Source of the DNA: Silene latifolia
Taxonomy: Eukaryota > Streptophyta > Magnoliopsida > Caryophyllales > Caryophyllaceae
Assembly (NCBI RefSeq): GCF_048544455.1
Contig: NC_133536.1
Span: 24,678,152 to 24,742,151 of the forward strand
Reading direction: 5' to 3'
DNA length: 64,000 nucleotides
Below are positions 46,790-57,312 of this stretch, piece by piece. A program made the translations under genes and the position numbers. The notes under the pieces are model-generated. The model saw nothing but the letters and a program-made list of their open reading frames with translations, was not told where the DNA came from and searched no databases. The first letter of the stretch is position 1; the number at the start of each line of letters is the position of its first letter.

Positions 46790-49700
46790 GACTAGACGAC
46801 AAGCAAGACGAGTGACATCAGTTGCATCTGTGCAAATAGATCCTCAATATTGTACTCCAACCATGCCACTTACTTCGACTACCACAGGTATATAAAATGC
46901 CGTCTATTATAAATAAAATATTTAACAAATCGAGTATAAGTTTTATTACTCTCTAAACTGGTGTTTATTACATTACTTCACAGGTCCCGATAGTCCACCA
47001 GATGTAGTCGAACGATTAGTAAGAGACTAATGTTCAACCTTTGGCGAATTATACGACGAATGTAGACCTTCAATACCAGAAAGTCAAGTAGCTGTCACCG
47101 GACATGGTAGGTGGTCTTTTGCCTTACGCGGAGAATATTCCTTCGGCCAAGAAAATTAATCCTCCCAATTCATTAACGATGGTTATTTTGTTTTAAATTA
47201 TTGTTGAATACTATCTTAACAATTTGTATATAACAATCGTTATTGTTATTACGTGCTTTTATCCTAACTCCGTTGTTTATAACATGACTACTTAGGTATC
47301 GATAGTCCACCAGATGCGGTGGAGCGATTAGTAAGAGATTTATGTTCTGACTTTGGCGAATCTTATGATGACTTTAATGGTTTAGTTTCTGAAAACCAAG
47401 AAGTATTCACTGGACGTGAAACGGGCTCATTTCGCTCACACGGAGAATGTTCCCGAAGTCAACAAAATCAATCTTCCCAGGGGAACAACGGAGGTCATTT
47501 TATTTTTTGCTAATGATCGATGTATTATAACTTTATTTAAATAGCTATATAAATCAAACTATTTAACTTTTCTATATTGTTGTGACATTTAATGTTTTAG
47601 TACTCGAAGGATATTGGGATATTGGTGACCCAGAATACGAGTGCACAAAATGTAGAGCGCAAATGTGGTTTCAAGAAAGGGAAAAAAAAAAGGGTACTCG
47701 ATGCCCAAAGTTCTCATTGTGTTGCTCTGATGGCAAAGTTAAGCTTCCATGGTTAAAAGAACCGCCTCAACTCCTAAAGTCTCTACTAAGTAGACAACAT
47801 CCATTTAGTAAGCATTTTATTGAGAATGTCCGGGCTTATAACGGGATGTTCTCTTTCACATCCATGGGTGGGAAGATTGATCATTCCGTCAATCAAGGTC
47901 GAGGTCCCTACACATTCAGGATGGGAGGCCAAAATATTCACCGAATAGGAAGTTTATTGCCGTCAACCGGAGCAACGCCTAAATTTTGTCAGTTATACAT
48001 ATATGACACAGAAGAAGAAGTTGAAAATCGGAAAAAAGCAATCAGGTATGTCATATACAAGACAAATACGTTAGAATATTAGTTTAAAGCATTATTTGTA
48101 AAGATCGATCTTTTGGTATTTAGTTACCCAATATAAATAAACACAACTTATAATTAATTACCTATGAATGTAGCCACGATACTCCGGAGGGACAGAGCGA
48201 TGAGCTGATTGAATTGCTGCAAAAGATGGTCGACTCACATAATCCTATTGCAAAGACATTTAGGATGGTTAGGGACATATTGTCTTCCGATGAAAACGTC
48301 GACGTGAGTATCACACTCATCTGTAGAAGAGACAGAGATGGGAGAACGTATAATCGTCCAACGGTTTCAGAGGTAGCAGCATTGATCGAGGGTGGTTTAG
48401 GTCCAAATATGGATAAACGAGATATTATTGTACAAAAGTGATGCGGAAGTTTACAACGTATATCTGAGTTACACCCATTATTCATGGCCCTCAAGTATCC
48501 TTTATTATTTCCGTGCGGGGAAGACGGTTACCGATTGGGAATTTCTCACTCTGAAAATTCTCTTCGAAATAGCAATTCTGAAAATCCGCATGATAAATTA
48601 ACACTTAGAGAGTGGTATGCATTCCGTATTCAGGATAGACCACTGTCAGTTGAATTTCCAACTCTGTTACAATCCGGTAAAGCCTATCACCAGTTTTTAG
48701 TTGACGAATTTGCATCGGTGGAATCTCATAGACTAAAGTTTATACGCTACAACCAAGATCTTCTTCACGTGGACAATTACAATAATCTTAGAAGAGCTGT
48801 TGAACGAGGGGACGTTGAGCCGTCTTCCGCCGGTAGTCGTCTTATTGTTCCTTCTTCTTTGGTGGGAAGTGGCCCATATATGAGAGTAAACTACCTTGAT
48901 ACTATGACCATTTGTAGGTGGTTCGGTTAACCTGGTCTATTTATCACGTTTACATGCAATCCTAAGTGGCCGGAAATCACCCGGTTTGTTAGTAATAGGG
49001 GACTTAAACCCAAGGATCGTCCTGATATTTTGTCTCGCGTATTCAAGATTAAGCTCGAATAGTTGATGATTGATTTAAAAGAGCGTCATATCTTTGGTAG
49101 GATTAGAGTAGGTGCGCAGTCTTTCATCTGTCAGGTTTAATATTTGGACATATTTTCTCAAGCTGTAATATATAATCTAATATGTTTGCGTAATTCTATC
49201 ACAGTTGTATATACTATTGAATTTCGGAAGCGTGGTCTTCCACATGCTCATATCCTTTTGTTCTTACATCGAGAAGACAAGTTCCCTAAAGCTGCGGATC
49301 TCAATAAAGTCATTTTAGATGAGATCCCCGATCCGGTTGAGAATTCTGTGTTACATGCTGTCGTTTTCACACACATGATTCACGGACCGTGTGGAACTGC
49401 CAAACCACGATCACTGTGTATGGTTGGGTCTACATGCTCAAAACATTTTCCCAAAAAGTGTACCGAAAGAACAACTATCGGCGAAGACGGTTATCCTGTT
49501 TATAAGAGAAGTAAAACGGGACCAAAAATATATAAGGACAAAGTGGCACTTGACAGTGGATATGCCGTGCCATATAACCCGTACTTATTGCTGAAATATC
49601 GTGCACATATCAATGTGGAGTGGTGTAACCAGTCAAAAGCGATCAAGTATCTTTTCAAGTATATAAAAAAGGGATCTGATCGAGTGACAATGCAGTCCTC

Positions 49701-52314
49701 TTATCGACGCCGCAATGACCAATTTCCTGAACAGGTGGATGAGATTAAACGATACTACGATTGTAGGTACCTTTCAGCATGTGAGGCTGCTTGGAGGATA
49801 TTCGCGTTTGACATTCACTACAGGACTCCCGCAGTCGAAAGGCTGCAGTTTCACCTTCCTGGCGAACAGAGCGTTGTGTTTCATGATGAAGATCCTATTG
49901 ACGAGGTCTTAGAGAAATCATCGGTGGGAGTGTCAAAGTTTCTATCTTGGATAAAAATTAACAGTAGTGAAGAGGAAGAATTGCAGATAGCGAAGGACTT
50001 ATTGTACTGTCAATTCCCGACTAAATTTGTGTGGAATAAAGATCAGCGAGAGTGGACCCTTAGAAAACAGAATTTTAAGATAGGCAGGTTGCAACATGTG
50101 CCACCGACTTGCGGTGAATTATATTTCATGAGAACCATGTTGAACCATATAAAGGGACCCAAAAGTTACGAGGACATAAGAAGGGTGAACGGCACTCTAT
50201 ATGACACTTATAGGGAAGCGTGTTATGTATATGGCTTGATCGGTGACGACAAAGAGTACATTGATGCGATAGAGCAAGCAAGCGAATGGGCCTCTGGATT
50301 TTATCTTAGAAACCTTTTTGCGACTTTATTCTTATCTGGGACGTTGTCCATGCCAAATAGAGTCTGGGAGGCAACATGGAGTCTTCTAGCGGATGATATC
50401 CTTCACATGCAACGTAATATTCTTCAAAACCGAGGTACTACTTTAATATATTGCTTTGTATTTAGTTCATCTAATTTATATTCTTTGCACATATAATAAT
50501 TATCAATACGTAATGATGACACTGCAAACATCATCATAGTTTTAGAACTAACTGATGAGGAATTGAAAAATTATGCTTTGATCGACATAGAAGCATCACT
50601 CCAATTAAATGGGAGTAGTTTAGCAAGATTTGAAGGGATGCCCCTACCCGATACATCGTCAACAACACATCACGCGAAAACGATGGTTATGGATGAGTTG
50701 TCTTATGACAAAGAATCGTTGCAGGCAGAACACGCGTCTCAACTATCTTCAACGACTGATGACCAGACGACGGTCTATAATGAAATTATGGAAGCTATTT
50801 CATCTGATCAATGAGAGGTGTTTTTTGTGTATGGCTATGGGGGGACTGGTAAAACATTCATCTGGCGAACTTTATGTGCTGCCCTCTGAAGCAAGGGTGA
50901 AATTGTTTTGCCTGTTGCATCTAGCGAAATTGAAGCAACGTTGATACCTGATGGTAGAACAGCGCACGCGAGATTTGGCATTCCATTCAATCTCACCGAG
51001 AACTCCACTTGCCCCAGAATTAAACCTGGTAGTGATTTAGCGGAATTGCTGATCAGAGCGAAGCTCATTATATGGGACGAAGCGCCGATGACTCATAAAC
51101 ATGGTTTCGAGGCTGTTGATAGAAGTTTGGAAGACAGCATGCGTGTTGTAGATGCGTGTAATGCAACACTACCATTTGGCGGGAAAGTGGTAGTTTTTGG
51201 TGGCGATTTTCGCCAAACATTACCAGTTGTTTCCAAAGGGAGCAGAGCTGATGTTGTGCATGCTTCTCTTTGTTCGTCGTATTTGTGGAGTTCATGTAAG
51301 GTATGTTCAAAACTTAGTTTCCAAAAGGGTACTAAAACGCTATTCAATTAATTTATATTTTCTTTCACTGTTTTAAGATATGTGTATGTCTTAAATTTCA
51401 GGTGCTTACATTAACTAAAAATATGCGCTTACAAGCCGGAAGTGAAGACACTAATGTAGATGAGATAAGGAAATCCTCGGAGTGGATTTTGAAAATTGGA
51501 GATGGGTTGGTCAGGGATCCAAATGATGGTGATGCCGAGGTTGACATAGAGTTCCCCGACGATTTACTTATTCAACACGTGACTGATCCCATTGCCTCCT
51601 TAGTAGATATCACTTATCCTAATCTTCAAAACTGGTTATGGGACCCAAATTATCTTCAAGAAAGGGCAATTCTTGCACCCACTCACGAAATAGTTGAAGA
51701 TGTAAATGATTATGTGTTATCTCTTATCCATGAGCAAGAGAGAATTTACTTAAGCTCTGATGAGGTTAGTAGAGATGATAGAACTATGGGCGAGCCTGAC
51801 CTTTACTCTGCTGCAATTCTTGAACAAAAAGATTAAATGTTCTGGCCTCCCTAACCATGAATTAAGAATGAAAGTCGGTGCTATGGTTATGCTCCTTAGA
51901 AATATTGATCAATCGTGTGGGTTGTGCAATGGTACCAGATTAATAGTAACAAATTTAGGGAGACGCGTAATATGTTGTACAGTTTTGACTGGTAGTCATA
52001 AAGGCGATAGAGTGCACATTGCCCGCATTACGCTCACTCCTTCAGATTCCAGTAAATTTCCAGTCCGGTTCAGTAGAAGATAATTTCTCATTGTTGTTTG
52101 TTTTGCCATGACAATAAACAAAAGCAAGGGTCAGTCCTTATCTCAAGTGAGCATTTATCTTCCAAGACCGGTCTTCAGTCATGGACACCTTTATGTCGCG
52201 ATCTCGAGGGTTACAAACAAACAAGGCCTTAAACTATTAAACTGCGATAGTAACAAGCGTACATAGAATATTACAACCAACGTAGTTTACCAAGAAATTT
52301 TTGAGTATTTGTAA
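46790..52314 (+). pseudogene. Helitron Rep-helicase gene (HUH endonuclease plus PIF1-like helicase)
   Basis: A first exon near 46790-46887 precedes duplicated units 46984-47181 and 47296-47494. The conserved N-terminal exon (about 47602-48045) has GYWDIGDPEYECTKC, LPWLKEPP, FTSMGGK and HRIGSLLPSTG. The Rep domain has FITFTCNPKWPEI (about 48940), the HUH motif H-A-H at 49243-49251 in LPHAHILLFL, and the two tyrosines of KYLFKYIKKG at 49648-49650 and 49660-49662. The SF1/PIF1 helicase has Walker A GYGGTGKTF (about 50833), IIWDEAPM (about 51067), GGDFRQTLPVV, TINKSKGQSL and GHLYVAISRV, ending NVVYQEIFEYL at 52314. The protein nicks and unwinds DNA for rolling-circle transposition. There is a 108-bp intron at 49097-49204. 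In-frame stops lie near 47029, 47152, 48439, 48928, 49061, 50812, 50887 and 52081, and a frameshift near 51830. Confidence 0.92.
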
Positions 52315-53205
52315 AGTTCATATTACTTATACATTTGTTGGATAATTTGTATCGTATGGTAGTGATTAGCGTAGTAACAATCGTAATAACATATACGTCG
52401 AATATTCAATTGTGGATTTTTTAAATTGTCACGAGATTGCAAATTTAATCATGCTCATTTATATGCTTCCGTATCTAATTTTAGCGATTGTTACTACGTC
52501 CCATGCATACAAATGATATTGGTATGATTTCTATCCCCAAATAGTGATAATCTACAACCTTTTTTTCAGAACCATTAAATATTATTGTTGTGATTTTTTT
52601 CCCGATTTTGATAGATTTTCTCTTAGTATCAATGTACTTACGAATACGATTTCTTATGTTTTTTTTTTTCGTTTCTCAATTTCTCAAGTTTTTTTTATCT
52701 ATTTATCATATATTTATATTATTAATTTTTTTAAAATTTAACTAATTTCTTAAAATATATAAATGACAAATTTTTAAGGATATATTTGTTTTCAAACTTT
52801 GGATCGAAGTGGTTTAGTTCTAGTTCAAGTACAAACACACTTACAAACCAAATTTAATTTTATCAAGTTTTTCCTTTCCGTTATTATTTTCTTTTACAAA
52901 AATTTTAGGTATCTGAATTTATTATTTTTAAATTTAATTTTATTATTTATAGGAAAGAATTATACTATAAATTTCAATTTTATTTACTACTCTGACAATT
53001 TATGAAATGAATTGTATTTACGTTGAATTGTATTTACGTGAAATCTGATACAGGGTAATTAAATGGTTATGAAAACATGGGGGGTCCTACCTAAAAAACA
53101 TTTTTTTGCAAGCCCTAAAAATCAGGAGCCGATGAGAAACCAGGAAAAAACCTAGCTTTTATACTATGTAGATTACTCACTCTGCTCGATTATTTGTGTA
53201 CATTA
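52315..53205. other. AT-rich tail of the right Helitron, end unresolved
   Basis: No coding signal is seen; short frames are AT-rich artefacts. Near the right end, 53143-53172 read in reverse complement as TCTACATAGTATAAAAGC, which resembles a plant Helitron 5' terminus facing the other way. I could not identify the hairpin plus CTRR expected for the Rep-helicase's own 3' end. Confidence 0.5.
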
Positions 53206-53626
53206 GGAGGCGTTTGGTAAACAATAGATTGAGAACTTTTAGCATATTAAGACCATCTTTTTAGCATGTTTGACCAATCATTATGTTGTTTGAGGTGTTT
53301 GGTAGGCAGCATATTGGAATAGTAAAGTTTGGTGCAATCTACTATTTTACCAGCATATTCAATTAGTAAATTGGAGAATATGCAAATTGACATATTTATC
53401 TTTGAGAAAATATGTTACCATAATTACCAATAATTGTTCCATATCCATATTAGTCATTTTACTAAAAAAAAAACAATCTGTTAATCTGAAACTGCTGATT
53501 ACCAAGCACTATTAACAAATTCTGCTAATTATATATTTTGGTCAAACCCGGTAATACAATCTGCTAAACATATTCTGCTTTCTCAACCTGTTTCTGCCAA
53601 TATTCACTTGTTTACCAAACAGTGTC
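53206..53626. mobile_element. Probable MITE (GGCGTTTGGTAAACAA ends)
   Basis: Inverted ends GGCGTTTGGTAAACAA (53209-53224) and its near complement TTGTTTACCAAACAGT (53608-53623). Internal sequence is AT-rich with further GTTTGG/CCAAAC words. The target duplication is unclear (TTA left, ATA right). The family could be PIF/Harbinger or hAT. Confidence 0.6.
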
Positions 53627-53737
53627 ATAATCTATTTTGGGGTGCATAAGTCAATTATTTATCTTTCTATTTTAGCAAAATCTTTGATGAGCAATTTGAT
53701 CATCCGCACCTAATTTGTTTATACTTGTCTATAATAA

Positions 53738-54124
53738 GGCTTTCTTTGGCAAGACAATTCAGGTAACTTATTTGACCAAAATTTTAACTACTTGAATTTT
53801 ATACAAGTGTTTAACAATTAGCTTATTTGGCTAAATAAGTTACCTGAAATAAAATGCTATCTAGAGTAGCATTTGAAATTTCAGTTACCTAAAATAAATT
53901 ATTTTCTAGTTTTTACCCTTCAATCTATAAAAATAAATAATTATTGTATCCTTTTACGGCATTTTACCAAAAATCAGCTACATTTTCAGTTAGTTTGCCA
54001 AATATTTTTTATATAATCAGTTACCTTATCAGCTTCTACTCCGTATAATTTTTAGTTACCTTATCAACTATTTAGCTTTTCAGGTTTCAGACACCTTTTC
54101 AGCTAGTTTTTACCAAACAAAGGC
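53738..54124. mobile_element. PIF/Harbinger-like (Tourist) MITE
   Basis: Imperfect terminal inverted repeats GGCTTTCTTTGGCAAGAC and GCCTTTGTTTGGTAAAAAC with a 3-bp duplication TAA (53735-53737 and 54125-54127). 387 bp, AT-rich, with no transposase. Confidence 0.75.
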
Positions 54125-54150
54125 TAATTGACTCTCTTCTCTTTCGATAG

Positions 54151-55690
54151 GCTCTGTTCTTTTGGACTGAAACTGTCTGAACTAAACTGAACTTATTGAA
54201 GCTGAACTGAACTGAAGTAAGAGTTAATTTGTGAAAAGAAGAGCCGAAATAAACTTGTAATACTACGGCTCTCTATGTCTTTGGGTACTCTATCGAGTAG
54301 GACTTACTCTGTCGAGTAAGTATGTTTTTATACGAAACAGTAGTCTGCCTGATGGGTACTCGATCGAGTAGGTGAGGCACTCGATCGAGTAAGGGGCACT
54401 CGATCGAGTAAGTCACTTACTCGATCGAGTAAGTGAGTCTTACGGGTTATTTTGCCGGGTTTTGATAGTAACGCGAGAAGGATATAAAAGCATCTTTCGT
54501 CAATTTCTTTTCATTTTACCCTATTCTAAGTTTCATAAAAGACAAAAACAAGTTACGTACTTCTCCTTCTTCGCATTGTTATCAAATCTCAAGGCTTGAG
54601 TCGTCGGAATTCAGTGTTCTTTGCGTCGTTGAGTCCGTAGCGTTGTGGGTAAGATCTTGTACCGTTTTTATGTTGATTCGTCAACTTTGGTTTAACCCTA
54701 ATTGGGTAATTTGGGGGTTTTGGGAGTATTGATGATGTTAGATTGTGATTGTATGATTGTATGTTTGATAGTAAGTGATTTCATTGAAGAACGATTTTGA
54801 TTAGCTGATTGTGACGATATTGGCGATTGCTATTCCAGGTAGGGTTTCCCTACTCAGTATTGGCTATATAATGTGTGGTGATTGTTGTTGTGATTATTGG
54901 TTAATTATATTGTTGGTTGATTTTGACGGTTGTTGGTTGTATACTGTTGATTGGTTTGCATCTGTCTCTAATCTTCGGGGCGCGTCCCTGGCTGAGTGGA
55001 GTCACTTGCGGGAGTGGCTTCACGCCCTTGATTCGCCTTCTGTGGAACCCGCCACAGAAGGGATGTGCACATTAATGAACTTGGGTTATCGCTCGGTGGA
55101 GATGAGCGGGGATTTGGTAGGTACGGCTGCGGTCCCCCACTGGCGGCGTGGAGTACTTGTTGTGATGGGTACTCTGGCAGGGCTACACACTTTAGTGTGT
55201 AGTCAGTTGTGTGGAGATTGGAGATGGAGACTGGAGATTTGTTTGAGTTGTTTAAGCTGTTTGTGATATTGTTCCTTTATGGTATTTGTTTTATGTAATC
55301 CATTCGGGGGTGGTGAGCAGTTATTGAGCAGGTATGGTTGATGCGCATGAGATAGCTGGGTTGAGTCATCACGAGCTATTTTAGAAGTCTTCCGTTGTGT
55401 CGAACATTGTTCTTTAGCTAGTTGGTTTAACATTTGAGAACCTTTGTATTTTCTTTTATCAGTTTCGGACTTGGTTGTATCGCCTTAAACTTTATTATTA
55501 TTAAAGTACGTTTCGTTATTATCTATTTGATTATCATTGCCTCGAGTAACCGAGATGGTGGCGTTCTCATACCTTAAGTGGACCTGGTAAGGCACTTAGA
55601 GTATGGGGGTGTCACAAAACTGAACTAAACTCAATGAAGCTGAACTGAACTAAACTAAAATGAGCTGAAATTAAGTCCAAAAAAACAGGG
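54151..55690. mobile_element. MITE split by a solo LTR
   Basis: Ends GCTCTGTTCTTTTGGACTGAA and, reversed, CCCTGTTTTTTTGGACTTAA form an imperfect inverted repeat with TAG at both sides (54148-54150 and 55691-55693). The short body repeats TGAACTGAACTAAACT words. The solo LTR 54256-55616 is inserted within it, leaving about 175 bp of MITE. Confidence 0.7.
54256..55616 (+). repeat. Solo LTR of the Tekay-like family
   Basis: 1,361 bp from TGTAATACTACGG to GGGGGTGTCACA with an exact duplication AAACT (54251-54255 and 55617-55621). It keeps the palindrome array (54285-54440) and TATAAAAG (about 54484). Closest to the LTRs at 20351 and 37861. Confidence 0.93.
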
Positions 55691-57035
55691 TAGTCTATGT
55701 GCTAAAACAAAAGATAAACAAATAATCTGGATGGAAGAGTTATTTATTTTAATTTTTTTTTTACTTTTTATTTATAAGGTATGATGTTGGTATGACGGGA
55801 TCAATTTTACACAATGTAGGTATAGGAAATATTCATAGCCCAAATGAGCCTGCAACATGTTCCTATAATCTTACATACTCTGATTCTCGTAAATTCGTAA
55901 CCGCTAATCCATAGACAAAATCTCGAAATTGTGGTTACAGTTGCAAAAGGAAAAGAAAATAATTTCTTTCATAATGAAAGAAAACTTTGCATTTTATAGT
56001 TTTTTTTCAACTATAGGGAATCTTTTACCGATAAAAATAGGGTTATTTAATGAGAATATTTTAAACTATTAGAGACCTTCTCAAAATACTTCATATTATA
56101 AATTAACTGAGAATATAACCAACTAATGCACCTCGTCCCATCTAATGAAATTGCTCTCATTTTTACCTAAAGCAGTAGGTTATGAGAATGGATCCTCTAC
56201 ATTTCTTTCTCTCCATTTCCCTCTTAAACTTATTTAATAATATTTTTCCTACCAAATCTCATTACTAAAAGTTCATTAATTATGTGTTGCAAATTTTTGG
56301 CATATATGACAGCGGTAAATTATACCATGCACCCAGGAGTATGGTGCATGGTACTCTATTTTCTTAGTTTTTTCTTACAATAAATAAATCTTTAATTTAA
56401 TAAATTAGAAAATAATAAAAAAAGATATCATTATTCATAATTTTTATTCCTATACAAATTAAGATCATATTTAATATATTTTGTTTTCTTATTTTATTTT
56501 TCCTTACATATTCACGTCATGTAATTGACATGTTCATATCATATCACATAATTATTTCCATTTCTTTAAATTATTTTGTATTATACGGTTTTGATGTGGA
56601 TAAAACGTTCATGATTATTGTGCAATATATTTGAGCAAATAAAGTCTTTTTTTTTTTTGCAGCTATAAAGGAGTGTAGTTTGAGCAAATATATGTTGTGA
56701 ATATCATATTATAAAGCACATATTCATTAAACAACATTATCATATTCACTAAACTTAAGATGAATATAATAGTGTCATATCATGAATGTAACACTTAAAC
56801 TGAATATACAGCGGTAACTTTCTTAAATGTGGAAATTAATTTTTTGTTTTAAAAAAAATGAAAAAACAAATAAAAAATAAAAAGAAGTTGAGGATGAGTG
56901 GGGGGAGTTTAAGGGAGTATGGTGTATCCTACATATTATTTTGAGGATATAAGAATTGTATTACTGCTCTATATTTAATAAAATTTATTTCTCTCCATTT
57001 TCTCTCTTATTTAATAAAATGGGAATGAACAAAAG
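55691..57035. other. AT-rich intergenic sequence
   Basis: No gene or element is recognised. A perfect 11-bp stem TACCATGCACC...GGTGCATGGTA lies at 56323-56353, and the related word GGAGTATGGTG recurs at about 56336 and 56913, perhaps the ends of an old MITE. Short CT-rich words near 56200 and 56990 are alike. Confidence 0.6.
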
Positions 57036-57267
57036 TATTAAGGATACGTGATCCTTTTGCTTATCTCACAGTATTATTGTTAATATTATTATTATTATCT
57101 TTTGTAATCTTTAGTGTTCATTTTATTTCCTTAGTTTTAGGCTTAGAATATGATGTAGTTATTTGTTCCTTCTTTTATGTAATTCTAGTATCTTCCTTAT
57201 AGTATATAAACATTGTAATTCCTCATCTTTATGCAAGCAATTCATTAACCTAATTCATTCTCTTATA
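57036..57267 (+). repeat. 5' LTR of the copia element
   Basis: 232 bp, contains TATATAAACATTG near 57203-57215 as a TATA box. Direct repeat of 61490-61718. Confidence 0.93.
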
Positions 57268-57312
57268 TGGTATTGAGCCTACGATCATTTCTCCCTCAAA
57301 ATTTTTTCCTCG

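Larger units (their letters stand above)
39465..52314 (+). mobile_element. Right Helitron copy (RPA plus Rep-helicase), decayed
   Basis: The coding part of a plant Helitron: an RPA70-like gene, an intervening segment, and a Rep-helicase gene on the same strand as RPA. RPA genes are known passengers and helpers of plant Helitrons. The exact ends are not resolved: a 5' TC end should lie between 39465 and 39934 and a hairpin plus CTRR end right of 52314. Target site (A|T) cannot be checked. About nine in-frame stops and at least one frameshift across both genes, plus a hAT insertion in RPA, make it non-functional. Arms look roughly 90-95% alike by eye. Confidence 0.85.
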
